The position numbers and the translations under genes were made by a program. Below, piece by piece: positions 12,611 through 24,278 of a DNA stretch of 64,000 bases. Under the pieces are notes generated by a model that was not told the DNA's origin, made no database searches, and worked only from the letters and a program-made list of their open reading frames with translations. The DNA is taken from contig NC_135244.1 of the NCBI RefSeq assembly GCF_947623445.1, positions 16,554,860 to 16,618,859 of the forward strand, written 5' to 3'. Numbering within the stretch: the first letter of the stretch is position 1; each line of letters opens with the position of its first letter. The stretch is from Clavelina lepadiformis (lineage: Eukaryota > Chordata > Ascidiacea > Aplousobranchia > Clavelinidae).

Positions 12611-15600
12611 CTATATACGATCCACTGCTTCCAACATAAGAATGGAATTCCCTCTAACAACCTAGAAAAGAAAATGGCATTAAATGACAATTGACATCTG
12701 TATGAACTTTTATGAATATATAGTTTTATGAGGTCAGATCTGTGTCATGCAAATACAGCACTCTGCAATGCACTGTATTTAACAAGAAGTGTTAACAAAC
12801 GTACATGCTGAACGAAATAGCTTATAAGCTGGAATAAATACTAGTATTTTAACTCCTTGAGTAGGGGAAGTAATAATTTAGTTCATTATCGTGGAAGCTC
12901 ATACAAAACTTGATTTTGCTTAAAACAGAAAGTTAGTATAAAGTAAGTCCAATAGTCCCAGCAAAACAACCAATGCTAGATCGAAGTTCATTAGTCTAAA
13001 CTTTTGCTTGAATAAGAAGCAAGTGCGAAAAAAAGGTTAACCTTAAATCAGGAAGAATTGCCCATGAAAATATTAGACAAAAATTTTTTTAAATTCATTT
13101 AGTGCTTTTTCAATTTTTGTTAAAAGCGTGTCGCAACTTTATCACAGATTATGACAAACATGGTGGCAATTATAACGTCACATTTAATGGAAAAATCGTG
13201 TGCGTGACTGTGATTTTTGACTCAAGTGTGAATAGGACAACTCATGCAGGTGATAAAACAGGCATAGTTTAGACATTTATGTGCAATTGTGCATTACAAT
13301 ATTATCTTGCACTTGGTAAGGCTAACCTATCTTACATCTGAGATTTTAATATTTTAACCAATAATTGCTTAGTTACTAAATACTATTCAAAAATTTTTGT
13401 TTGGTCCACTTGCTCAACTGACAACTCTTCTTTGGTTTAAACTAAACCTGTCTTAACACTTGCTCCTCACATTAAGTTAAAATGTTTTTGTGGTCCACAA
13501 TGTGTATCCAATATCATGTAATAACCATGGTATTATACTATATTAATGGTTTGACATGTAATTTTTCAGCCTAGACAACAGTTTTTTTTTGTCTAGGCCA
13601 ATGGTATCTTTGTTTACAAATCGCCCTCAAATTAATTAATCAAGGTATAAAGCAAAAACGCTCAATGGGAGCAATGGAAGCTGAAAAAGCTTTTATTAAT
13701 TAATTATTCTTCTGTCTCATCTTCATGGCCACTGGCAACAATTTTGCAAGCTTCGAATAGTTTAAAGCAATCTAATCATTCCTTTGAACTTTGAGTTGAC
13801 GAACTTCCAGTGTAAATTTGACAAAAACCTTACCACCATCCCGACATCTTCTTCTGTGCCATCTTTTCTCTTCCCTATCCCCTCATCAATGACAAGATTC
13901 ATAAAAGGATCAAAACCACGAAGAATTCCCTGGATGGTTCGACCACCATTTAATTTCACTGTGAAAGAAAATTCTCCACACTTAAAAGGCCATATATTTT
14001 ACTTACTTTGCAAAGCTTCAAATACGACTGATCAATGAGTTAAATCATAAGTAATTTTTATTTAATTAGTTAATTAATTAATTAATTAATTAATTATTAA
14101 TTAATTGTGCTTCAATATGCAAACTTACAATCGAGTTTCTTGTCCATAAATCTAAAAAACAAAACAAAATATTATATACTATCATAACAATTAAATCTGT
14201 ATAACACCAAAGGTGAAATGAAACAGTGTATAAATATGCAGTATCCAGACAAAAATATGACGGTTTGACAAGAAGTCATGTGTGCAAAAACACAAAGTTC
14301 AGTATGACAGGTTAAAGCTCGGTTTACATTTTTACAAATCCACATTAAAACGAGCAACTTTGTCTTGTGTGTTTGTTATAAATCAGTGTCAACATGAAAG
14401 AGTTCAGTGTGATAAGTCACCTTGATGAGTCTCGTGATTGTGTGCCACAGTTTTTACTACAGTGTATCATTGGACACAATTATTCTGCAAAACTAGACAA
14501 ATCATAAACCATAATGCAAAACTATAGCACACAGATGCATGATGTTTGCCAAAATATACATTAACTTAATTACAATATAACCTATACTTAATAAATAAAA
14601 AATGACTTAACAAGAAATAAGCTAGACAGTCCATGCTGGCACACAAAACGTCTTGCGCCAACATGCATATATTTCTTTTTAAAACTGGCAATACTAGGTG
14701 CCCTACTGGAGGTTTTTTGTGACCCAGCTGTAAAGTTTGCTTTCAGTGCGCCGGATAAATGTGCAATTAAACGTTGTGCCAAAATTTTTGTCACGTCAAT
14801 GTAATACTGATAATATAGAATATAAAGCCAGAATATTCGCGCAGAAGCCAACTTCCTGCGCCGGAAAAATCCAGTGCATCATTCAAATTTTCCAGTAGGG
14901 GTTTATGTGCCACTTTGCAGTATACCCTATGTCAGAGTCGAAATGACTCGAGTCTCTTTCTAAAAAAGCATAAAAATGACTTGATTCGAGTCGGTTCTTT
15001 TTATTATGATTCATTACATTCATTCAGCATTTAAGTTAAACAAATCTCAATTCGCTAATTGAAATACATCAAAGCGTAACTTTTAATGATCTTATTTGTC
15101 TAAAATTGTGTACATTGCCGCCAAACGAACAATTTTTGTAATAATCCTAAATGTTTGTGGTCGATAGAAATGGTATTTTTGCTGTCTGTTTTGGCTTGGT
15201 TTCAAATATTAATCGACTCGACTCACAAATGATTCAACTTGAGTCTTAAAAGGTAAATAACTTGAATTGCGACTCGAGTTTGATGACTTGGTTATGACTC
15301 TGCTAAATATTATAAGTATTATATTGGTGGGGTGCAAACTTTGGCATTAAATTTAGGCAGTGTCTATTTCACCGTCTGCCGGTTGTCGAATTATGAAAAA
15401 TCTACTTCAGTAAAAGGCTAGCCGGTTACGCAATTGCTATTCTAGCGGCTTGGTAGCTAATTGGTTTGAGCGCTGGCCTCCCAACAAATATGGCCTTTGT
15501 TCCGTGCTCGATACCCAGTGGCGGCATACCGCTGTAAAGCCTTTCGGCAAGGCAGTAATAACACTTACTTCCTCTTGAGAGGACCTGGTGGACAGTTCCA

Positions 15601-16365
15601 AATTTGGGCAATACTATACAAAAAATTCAAATAAAAAATGCTTGACAATCGGAACTTGCACAAAGACTAGCTTGGTAACTGGGTCTCGAGTGATGAGGAA
15701 TCATCGCTGGGTTTAAGTTGTGCAAAGACTTTCCTCAGTCCAAGGATAAAGATTACAATACCACACCATTTTCTTACTTCGGTAAACGGTGATTGGTGAA
15801 ATATAGACACTTATTTTATCGGCCGCCGTTTACCGAAGTAGGAAAATAAGGGGCCTAGTGCAGATATGAACAACCATAAAATGCCTTTGCACACTAGACC
15901 CCAACTACACAAATTGTGGCGTCGTCTGGTTGTGCACTTCTGCACTGGTATAAAGTTAGAAGAATGTTGCTTACTACCTGCCAAAATTCCATTAAATATA
16001 GCCAAAAATGATTATTAAAATAACTACTTTTTTGGTAATATTCGGACACTGGGTACCTTTGTAGACTGGCTACCCGATCCTAGCAAACTTTCCAATCTGT
16101 TGGGACATTTACCGTGGAAAATTTGTTTGAGGTCTTGCTGACAGAAAACTTAACCGAAACATTTAAGTTTTAATATTACTTTATCAATAAGGTATGTTTT
16201 AAAAGCAATCAATTACGCATATACTGCAGTACTGGGACGGCGGTAACACAATACCGGTATTTAGCCGAAACCGGGCCATATTTCTGGTATGAACATCAAT
16301 CGAAATACAGATAATTGCAAAATTAAATCTTACTTTTTCAACTCTGGTGGATGAGCTTTACTCAT
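12611..16365 (-). CDS. SNRPG: Small nuclear ribonucleoprotein G (SmG)
   Basis: Four exons on the minus strand: 16334-16365 ([11 protein letters not shown]), 14129-14151 (FMDKKLD), 13834-13958 ([20 protein letters not shown] through GMV) and 12611-12661 ([16 protein letters not shown], stop). All junctions are GT..AG and phases agree. The product is 76 residues, the same length as human SmG. It is the G subunit of the seven-member Sm ring around the Sm site of U1, U2, U4 and U5 snRNAs. The Sm1 motif ([16 protein letters not shown]) and Sm2 motif (VVRGNSI) are both visible. The loop between them ([14 protein letters not shown]) is more charged than usual. The gene spreads over 3.8 kb because its introns hold repeats, including a hAT-like element and a tRNA-like SINE. 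Confidence 0.95.
13692..13697 (-). terminator. AATAAA inside SNRPG intron 3, minus strand
   Basis: AATAAA on the minus strand follows directly after an open frame ending GHEDETEE (stop near 13700). This is the arrangement expected of a short terminal exon inside the last SNRPG intron. Whether it is used is unknown. Confidence 0.3.
14061..14106. repeat. (TTAA)n microsatellite
   Basis: A nearly perfect TTAA/AATT tetranucleotide run of about 45 bases in the SNRPG intron between exons 2 and 3. Confidence 0.85.
14933..15302. mobile_element. hAT-like element with GACTCGAGTC motifs
   Basis: The left end CAGAGTCGAAATGACTCGAG is matched by the right end in reverse complement (CAGAGTCATAACC then ACTCGAGTC). 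Repeated ACTCGAGTC motifs occur near both ends. The 370-bp size and CAGAG end suit a hAT MITE, but the flanks do not show a clear 8-bp duplication, so the copy is old or the ends are misjudged. Confidence 0.55.
15440..15600 (+). repeat. tRNA-like SINE
   Basis: 15442-15518 resembles a degenerate tRNA: an A-box-like TGGTAGCTAATTGG, an anticodon-stem region GCTGGCCTCCCAAC, and a B-box-like GTGCTCGATACCC. A tail CGGCAAGGCAGTAATAACAC..CTTGAGAGGACC follows. It lies inside SNRPG intron 1. I cannot fold a complete tRNA from it, so it is called a SINE head and not a tRNA gene. Confidence 0.5.
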
Positions 16366-16639
16366 GATGATATTTCAAGATTGTGAGAACAACGAAGCAC
16401 AAAACTCTACAAACACCACACACCTAGACCAATCAGTATAAAATATTCACGCAGCACAAACAAATAAAAAATCATGTAACTGAAAAGTTAGTTTAATGTT
16501 ATGTCTATGGCTCATGCTCTTGGCAGCTGGTAAAAACAATACAAAAAGGTTGTAGTTTTTGAAAAATATTTATTAAAATTATGCAAAGTTTTTAAATTTC
16601 AAATAAGCTTACCTTGGTGTAAACTGAGAAAACGAGCAT

Positions 16640-16915
16640 GACTAATCAATCATTTTATTTTTTGTTAAAAGGGGAGAGGGAACGAAAATATCAAGCCAGT
16701 TTTTATTAGCATGTGCCAACGAACGGGAAAAGTAACAAAGTCGAGAAGGCTTAAAAGGTGCTCAAAAAAAGTTAAGGTAATAATTGCTGGTAGCAACTAG
16801 CACGTCTATTAAACCCACAACAGATAGACTTACAAAACGTAAGCTAAAAAAGGTGAAGTTAAGCAGACGAGTAGGTGGTGTGTCCAAGCAACAGTAGATT
16901 TAAAATTGCTTCAAT
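16640..16915 (+). repeat. Dispersed repeat family 1, copy
   Basis: Direct relative of 22775-23035: ATCAATCATTTTATTTTTTG at the start, the GTAACAAAG block, GGTAGCAACTAGCACG, and AAGCAGACGAG.AGGTGGTGTG near the end. The two copies are clearly diverged, with many substitutions and small gaps. Confidence 0.75.
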
Positions 16916-16999
16916 GTTGATGTAGGCTACATCAGTGATGAAATTTAGCAAGCATATTTTCGCTTTCACCGGAAAAAATAGTTTCTTATCGTTTATTTT

Positions 17000-17245
17000 T
17001 AGTCATTAAATCGTACTTTCAAAGCTATTTTTAAACGTTTTCGTGTTAACCTAACTAAAAGTGTAAAATAATAACCTAATTTGTTTTCCAAAATAAATTT
17101 AACTTAAAATATTAAACCCTAAATTGCCAAAGTCAACATTTTGCATAAATGCATACTCATTCTTCTAATCTAACCTAACCGCCTATTTATCACAAGTCTT
17201 TATAGATATTAGTGATCGCAATGGGCTGCGTGACTAGTCTATATT
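17000..17245 (+). repeat. Dispersed repeat family 2, copy
   Basis: A CTAACCTAA-rich segment ending TTCTAATCTAACC..CCGCCTAT..GGCTGCGTGACTAGTC. It is related to 36600-36810 in the same orientation and to 22430-22640 in the opposite one. No coding content. Confidence 0.55.
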
Positions 17246-17592
17246 ACCTGAGACACACAGGAAAAAAGTGGCTGACAAAATATAAGAAATTTTGATTATG
17301 GATACCTTCGTATTTAGCGACTGTGAACCGCATAGTTGCGTTCCGTTCTGGATAAACGTTACACTGATACGTCTTAATCCTTTCCAGGCATTTTTGGTAT
17401 GGATATATTGTGACGGTTACGTCACGAGTCATGAGTTGTTTTGTAATAAAATCTTGTAATTCAGTTGTTGACCGGACTTGAATTCTCCTTTATGACGTCA
17501 GATAAATTACCTAGCTTGAACTGGTGTGCCATATAAATACTGTTGTAATGTTTGCAATCATTCCCTTTTTACTTTTCTCACTCACTTGTTAA

Positions 17593-18146
17593 CCCTATCC
17601 TAACCAGGCTCGCGAGTTTACTAAAAAACTAGGTGTGGCCGACCCCGCACACACATTTTCAATCGTTAATTACTAGAAAACTATACGTCGTAGACTGATC
17701 GGATTTTGACAGGTTAGTAGAAAAATCATCTGGCTTCCTGTATACATCATAATTGTAAAACTAAAGAAAGTGAATTTAGTGTAAATTAAGTATTTCTAAA
17801 AGTGACACATTTCTAGAAATTCTTCTTGTTACGCCGCGCCCCCGCTGTGCGGAAAACCAGCTGACTGCGAGAAGAGAACGCAAGAGAATAGTTAGTCGAG
17901 TTATTGGTGCGTAAATGAGTAATACGCTTCAATGCGGAGAGCAGAGCAAAGCAGAGGAAAATTATGAAAATATCGCAATATCTTAAAAATTACAAAATCC
18001 AACTTTATCAAACAAACATGGACAGATAGCTGAACATTTTTTAGGAAAAGTCACCAAATTTCAAGTTTCTACAGCAAACAATGCAACTGTACGCCACGTT
18101 TTGCTATGACAGTGTGCGGGAGAAGCCAAGCCTAGTTAGAATAGGG
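17593..18146. mobile_element. TTAA-flanked MITE, piggyBac-like
   Basis: The terminal inverted repeats CCCTATCCTAACCAGGCT and (from the right end) CCCTATTCTAACTAGGCT are flanked on both sides by TTAA (17589-17592 and 18147-18150). CCC termini with TTAA duplications are characteristic of piggyBac. At 554 bp it has no transposase. It is inserted in the left arm of the outer inverted repeat. Confidence 0.85.
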
Positions 18147-18453
18147 TTAACACTGCGCAATGAGGTCAGATAAATTACCTCGCTTGAACTGGTGTGCCCT
18201 ATATATACTCTTGTGTTGTTTGCAATCAGCCCCTTTTTACGTCATCGAATTCACTGGTTACTACTGTGCAATGTAACGTTCAGTAAGCTTTGCCCAAAGG
18301 CGAAAGCCTTTGTGTCTGATAATTAAATTAATAAAATGGGAACTTTATAATTTAGTAATTTGGGTAGACAGAATTAAGCAACTAACAGCATAGTCACGCC
18401 GTTTGAGGAATGAGAACTCATATCATCGAAGCAGAAGTAAAACGAATTAATTA

Positions 18454-20277
18454 CACTACGTAACAAAATTCAAAAAAATTTTTGTTTGGCTACATTTATT
18501 AAGTGTATCTGTATGATTTTCAAGCGCTGATTTCAAAAATGCTATCAGTTTTTTTCTATCATCGATCGTTTTCAAAATACAAAAATTTCCGTTTTTTGTG
18601 ATTTTCCATTAACTGTAGGTATTTTATGCGGTTATGATCTGTGTCTGTCAGCACTATCATGTTGTAAATGGGCGTTCTATTTACTTGAGAAAGTGAATGG
18701 GAGTGGGAGTTTGAAATGCAGACGAATGTGCTTTTATTTCTTATCTCAGTTTTCATTTTATCTCAGCCTGTTAAATTCAGTATAGTCTCATTAGAAAGTC
18801 ATGTTTAGTGTTTACAGAGAGAAGTATGCCATATAATTACATTTTGTAGAGTTAAGTATTGTGTAAATCTTAGATTCAGTTCATCTTTTAAATAGTAGAA
18901 ATCAAAATGTCTAGTAGAGAGTGAAACAATTTAAGTAAGAGTACTGCCTACCCCACAGGAATAGGCACTTGGAGTTTTCTGTCTACTTTGACGTTTTTGA
19001 AGACCTTTGCTATTGCAAAGATGTGGAAGGCCTGTTTTGTGCTGTTAGAATAGATCATGATCCTACTCAGTGGCGGCGTTTCATTGACAGTTCTACCAAA
19101 AGTCTTAAAGCAGTGTTACTTCACAATGGCAACATATACCCATCAATTCCACTTGCTTATTCCTTACAGATGAAAGAAGATTATGAAAACGTCAAGCAAC
19201 TGCTCATTAAAATCAATTACACTCAGTTTAAGTGGTATGTTTGTGGTGACTTTAAAATGTTGGGAATTTTGCTTGGTCTGCAGGGTGGTTACACAAAATA
19301 CTCTTGCTTTCTGTGCTTGTGGAATAGTAGAGCTGACGGTGAGCACTATGAGAAAATTAATGGCCGACACGGGAAAAACTAAACCCAGGAATGTACAACG
19401 TTATTAGGGAACCTCTTGTAAGCCGGGAAATAGTTTTACTGCCTCCACTTCATATCAAATTAGGTCTGGTAAAACAGTTTGTCAAAGCTTTGGATTTTCA
19501 AGGACAAATTTTTCAAGAAATCCGTTCAATGTTTCCCAGACCATCACTTACCAAAATAAAAGGAGGAATATTTGTTGGTCCTCAGATAAACACAATGTTA
19601 AAGTGTAAAAGCTTGGAAGAAAAAATGAATGAAACAGAAAAAGAAGCGTGGCAAGCATTTCGAGGTGTGGTTGATGGATTTTTGGGAAATAAAAGGGACA
19701 GAAATTACAAAGAGTTGGTGGAGAAACTGATCAAAAGTTACCAAAACATGGGTTGTCGCATGTCTGTCAAACTTCATTTTTTATGTCCGCATCTGGATTT
19801 TTTTCAAGAAAATCTAGGTGATTTCAGTGAGGAGCACGGTGAGAGACTTCATCAGGATATTGAGCCAATGGAAAAACGATATAAAGGCCGCTGGGATAGT
19901 GTAATGATGGGAAACTACATTTGGTCTTTAGTAAGGCAAGACAGGAGTAGTCATAAAAGAAAAACTCGCTCAAAAGTACATTTTTGAACGACTCTTACTG
20001 TTTGACAAAACTATGTTACATTTATCTTCAAGCCTTCCTTATTAACGTTTTTAAACTGGTTTTTGCGTTTAATAAACCAAACAGAACCTTGATGTGGAGC
20101 TAAAATCTACTGCAAGAGTAGAACACGATTTGCTGTACTTACAGCTATATCAAAATTTGAATATCTCAAAAAGTAACGATGGTACGAAAAAACTAACTGG
20201 ATTTTTGAACTCAGCACCCAAAAATACATAAAGGGGCATTAAAAAAAGTAGCCAAACAAAAATTGTGTTACGTAGTG
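18454..20277. mobile_element. CACTA-ended DNA transposon, degraded
   Basis: The left end CACTACGTAACAAAATTC and right end (reverse complement CACTACGTAACACAATTTTT) are inverted, and both continue into TTTTTGTTTGGCTAC. A 3-bp duplication TTA flanks it (18451-18453 and 20278-20280). CACTA termini and a 3-bp duplication suggest the CACTA/Mirage/Chapaev group. That assignment is inference. It carries the frameshifted transposase-like gene at 18969-19987. Confidence 0.7.
18969..19987 (+). pseudogene. Transposase-like gene, frameshifted
   Basis: Two frames make one broken protein. 18969-19382 gives MEFSVYFDVFEDLCYCKDVE..IDSSTKSLKAVLLHNGN..CGDFKMLGILLGLQGGYTK..CFLCLWNSR. 19391-19987 gives LLPPLHIKLGLVKQFVKAL..KIKGGIFVGPQI..LHFLCPHLDFFQENLGDF and then SEEHGERLHQDIEPMEKRYK. 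I recognise these as a protein family found in many copies in invertebrate genomes, which fits a transposase. No superfamily is claimed from the protein alone. The frame changes near 19375, in GGGAAAAACTAAACCC. The N-terminal part may be missing. With the CACTA-ended repeats around it, this is the remnant of the element's own gene. Confidence 0.75.
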
Positions 20278-21279
20278 TTATGACAAAGAAATAATTCGCT
20301 TGTGCACTACTCGTGTGAGGTATTACACAAGGAACATATCCGTCATAAAGTCCGCATATGTTGGCGGTTATTGTTAGAATATGAGCGAGGACGATTGATG
20401 GTTGGTGACTTGTTTTACTTCTGCTTCGATGGATGAGTTCTCATTTCTCAAATTTGCGTGACTATGCTGTTAGTTGCTTGATTCTGTCTATATAAATTAC
20501 TAACTTATAAAGTTCCCATTTTGTTTATTATAGGACACAAAGGTTTTCACCTTCGGGCAAAGCTTACTGAATGTTACATAGCGCTGTAGTAACCAGTGAA
20601 ATCGATCACGTAAAAAGGAAAGATTGAAAACATTACATCAGTATTTATATGTGACACACCAGTTCAAGCGAGGAAATTATCTGACGTCATTAAGGAGAAC
20701 GCAAATTTGGTCAACAACTGAATTACGGGATTCTAAATTAAATTTCAAACATCTTGGAAAACAACTCGTGATTCGTGACGTAATCGTCACAGTGTTATCA
20801 ACCATCAATCGTCCTCGATCATATTGTAACAATAGCCGCCAGTGTACGCGGTCTTTATGACAGATATGTTTGTTGTGTAATACTTCACACAAGTAATTCA
20901 GCAACAAAACTAATTTGTCATAATATAACCAAATGTTTTCGTGGTAACTAAATGTTGGAATCTTTGGAGTTTTTCTATTGGTATTGAATTATATTTATAT
21001 TTTATGATTACATGTATAGCTTGAGTTGTTTTGGCTATATTCAATGGGTTTCATTGCTATCGGACGTGAAATTTTCCGCACCCAGAATTCTGATATTATA
21101 AACTTTGTATAAACTTTGTTTTATTATAACTCAACTCGATAAAGTTTGTCCATATAAATTTTTATTTTATTGACATTGCAATATATTCCAATTTTCCTAC
21201 TGGAATAACATCACGAATAACTGGCTTGAGTACTAAACTGGTAAATGTTCAAATTAAACTGGGTTACAGTAGAAGAGTC

Positions 21280-21280
<1 letters not shown>

Positions 21281-21347
<67 letters not shown>
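21281..21347. repeat. (TAA)n microsatellite
   Basis: About 22 perfect TAA units, then an imperfect end. The length is likely to vary between individuals. Confidence 0.95.
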
Positions 21348-21349
<2 letters not shown>

Positions 21350-22318
21350 ATTATATTGGGTGTCAACGTCAACCATAATAATAAACACAGTTTTTCTGGT
21401 TAGTACGGTAAAACTCGTCACAAAGAAATAAATGTACAAGCGACACAAAGCGCAACCGTTAGAAAACGTTCGACAAGAAATTATTTGCTGGTAGCTTAGA
21501 GAAGCGATATGTCACGACATTTGATAGAAAATTTACATCTTGCAAAAAAACGCAAACATATGGTTACTGAAGTCACATAATTTTATTTATTATTTTGTTT
21601 CACTGTTGATTTGAAATCCTTCATGCCTTTATTCGTCATATATATCCCCGTAAAACGCAAATTGCCGTGGTTATTTACAAATCTTGTGTTGTGGCTTCTA
21701 AGGAGCCAACTTCCTACCATTTTGTTGACTTTACTTGTGTTGCCGAAAAGTAGTTCAAATGACACATATGCCGTAAGTTTGTATTATACGCCGCAAACTT
21801 CCAGCGTGGCGAAAAAGAAAATACAGCATTGTTACGGCACTCGCAAATATCAGCTTCAGCTTTTGTGACGTAGTGTCACAAAAAGCAAACATACAAAATG
21901 GCAAGTGGAAGTCAACGGCTGTTTAATTGGCTTCACTCGTTAATGAATTAGACTGTAGTTGCGGTGGAAAATGCTTGGCGTAAAACAAAGACTCGTTTTT
22001 TTGGTGTAGATCTCCCTGTACTAAAATGCAAGCTTTCGATAGAAGTACACACCAAATATTGCACTCGTCGAGCATATTTATATTAAATAAACAGAGAATT
22101 GAAGCTTCAGTGCAGGCAATCAGGCCAAAATCTGCGCGTTTGCACTTACGATTTCTCGTCAAAACTGTAGTATTTTCCAGTCGGGTTGGTATGGTATCTA
22201 TTTGTACTATGTATCGTGATCTTTCCTCAGACTGACTTATAAGGCTATGAAGCTAACGTTGGGATGCAGCAAGCACATCAGCCTTAGAATGGCTTATCTC
22301 TTCAGTGCAGTTGCTGTG

Positions 22319-22378
22319 CTTTCCACCCAGGCTGGAAAGTTTGCTAGGCTTTCCACCCAGACTGGAAAGTTGGCTAGG
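22319..22378. repeat. Tandem duplication, 30 bp x 2
   Basis: CTTTCCACCCAGGCTGGAAA..GCTAGG at 22319-22348 is followed at once by a copy differing at two or three positions (22349-22378). Each unit contains a short palindrome, CTTTCCA..TGGAAAG. Confidence 0.85.
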
Positions 22379-22429
22379 CCAACAATTGCGTGGGGATTAA
22401 AATTAAGGCAGTTACTTGGCTATTGCACC

Positions 22430-22640
22430 ATAAGCAGGTCACGCAGTCCGTTGTTAAAGATAGCTTAGGCCATTAAAAAATAGGAGAATGGGTATGCAAA
22501 AAGTTGATTTTAGCTATTTAAGGTTTTATTGGGGTTTGATTTAGATTAGAAGATAGATTTAGGTTAAGCTTAGGTTACTATGTTATAAAATTTAAGTTAG
22601 GAAAACAAAAAACTGTAAAAACTAACTTTGAGCACACGTT
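22430..22640 (-). repeat. Dispersed repeat family 2, inverted copy
   Basis: The reverse complement resembles 36600-36810: CTAACCTAA motifs, CTTAAATAGCTAAAATCAA, TTTTTGCATACCCATT and a block related to CAGGCTGCGTGA. Confidence 0.55.
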
Positions 22641-22774
22641 TTTTTCCAGTGAAATAGTGGTAACCTAAAATTAATTGCTCGTATAGGCTAATGGCATTGT
22701 TTCATTTTGATGCACGAGGGATTTCTCATCCAAAAACGGCAAATTTTTTAATTTGGTTTTCAACTGGGGGCACA

Positions 22775-23035
22775 TTCAATCAATCATTTTATTTTTTGCC
22801 AAAAGCGCAGTGAAAACGAAAAATCAAGCCAGTTGTTACTAACATGCGCCAATGAACAGGAAAAAGTAACAAAGCCGAAAAGGTTTAAAACGTACTCCAG
22901 AGTAGTAACGTTAATATTTGCTGGTAACAACTAGCACGGCCACTTTACCTATACTTAGTTAAATCCATAAAACATGAGTTGAAAAAGTGAAAATTAAGCA
23001 GACGAGCAGGTGGTGTGTTCAAGCAACTGATGAAT
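22775..23035 (+). repeat. Dispersed repeat family 1, copy
   Basis: Parallel to 16640-16915; see the shared blocks listed there. It ends near AAGCAGACGAGCAGGTGGTG. The flanks differ from the other copy, so the two are separate insertions and not a segmental duplication. Confidence 0.75.
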
Positions 23036-24278
23036 AAAAATTGCTTCAGTGCTGTACATCAGTGGATGGGAAAAGAAACCCACCGTAAAAGAAACCCCAT
23101 CCTGGGCAAGAGCCTGGTTTCTGGTGGCCATAGCACTAAAAAGGGCGTTGTTGATTAGCCTAAGTTTGTACAGAAGAATGCACACCAATGATAATCTTTG
23201 GAAGATGTGATGACCACACTGTTCGTTGCAAGTTGGAAACTTCTCTGTTACAGCGACAGTGATGTACAGAAAAAGATACAAATGCTGTCCAATAGATGGT
23301 AGTGCTGAAAGGTAACCCCTCTTGGTCCGAAGCTGAAGACTTGAGTGGTGCTTTGTGGTGACATTTCAATCCAGTAACTGGTTCCAATCTTTTATCTTGA
23401 AAATATGTAAAAATGAACTGCAGTATTTGCAGTAAATATCCGAAATAGTTGTGTAATGATTGTTGAAAATTTACAAGTTACTTAATTAATAAACAGACTG
23501 ACGTATAATTTTCATAGCCCTTTTGAAATTTTCCAATAAATTTTTCAAAGTTTATATCATAAATAAACAGACTGATGTATAATTTTCTTAATCCGATTTG
23601 ATATTTCCAATACTATCATCTTATCAAAGTGCTTTATCAAAAGGTACTTGTCTTCCGCATGTTGGATGCTTACTGCCTATATCTAGAGTTTGGCAACAAC
23701 AAGTTTAGTGACATGTGATTGAGGAAAGCTTTAACTATTTTGAAGTTAAAAGAAAGATACAGCAAGTGAACGTGTTTTAAACATTCAGCGAAACCTCGTC
23801 AATATAATTACAGTTCCAGTATTACTAAATGTTGTCTACACTCAATAACAGAATGTGACTTAAAGCCAGTAGACATCCATTAGTGAAATACAATTGAAAA
23901 TATATACATAATAAAGAGAAAAACAAGTGTATAGTGCAATAAAATATATGAAAGCGCTTGGTGCTTGAGTGCAGATTTACGCAGTGCATAATTACAATTG
24001 TCACATAGTGTCATGCAAGTGTGATGATGAAGCAAAATAACTTTTTAATTTTTTTATAAAAAAATTGTCTTATTTTCCAAAAGTTTCAAATCATTAGACA
24101 GAGAATTCCAAATTTTTGGTCCCATATATCGGATAATTTTTTTGGGTTAAGTAATTACTGTAGAAGGGAAGGCAAAAATACAGTATTATACATCCAGATT
24201 AGAAAGTTTGACTGTTTTTGGGTGACAAATCTCCCTTATAATCAAGATGAAACAATCGCCATTATAGGCTATGCATAA

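Larger units (their letters stand above)
17409..20795. repeat. Large inverted repeat (outer foldback structure)
   Basis: The left arm 17409-17571 matches the reverse complement of about 20610-20790: GTGACG.TTACGTCACGA, TTCAGTTGTTGACC and CTTGAACTGGTGTG are shared. Left 18160-18440 matches right 20400-20690 in the same way. A segment of about 80 bp (GTCAGATAAATTACCT..TTTTTAC) is duplicated within the left arm (17503-17582 and 18160-18240). The sequence just outside the right arm (20800-20900) is itself an inverted copy of 20290-20400. Without the two inner insertions (17593-18146 and 18454-20277) the structure would be about 1 kb, close to a hairpin. Exact ends and target duplication are not clear. 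Confidence 0.7.

Noticed and set aside
15440..15520. Functional tRNA gene
   Set aside because: Box-like motifs are present, but I cannot fold a complete cloverleaf with paired acceptor stem, so it is treated as SINE-derived.
15426..15611. Minus-strand frame ending before GTAAGT, considered as SNRPG exon 1 (PPGPLKRK resembles PPELKK)
   Set aside because: It lies in a tRNA-like SINE and has no in-frame ATG. The true exon [11 protein letters not shown] is at 16334-16365 with a good donor.
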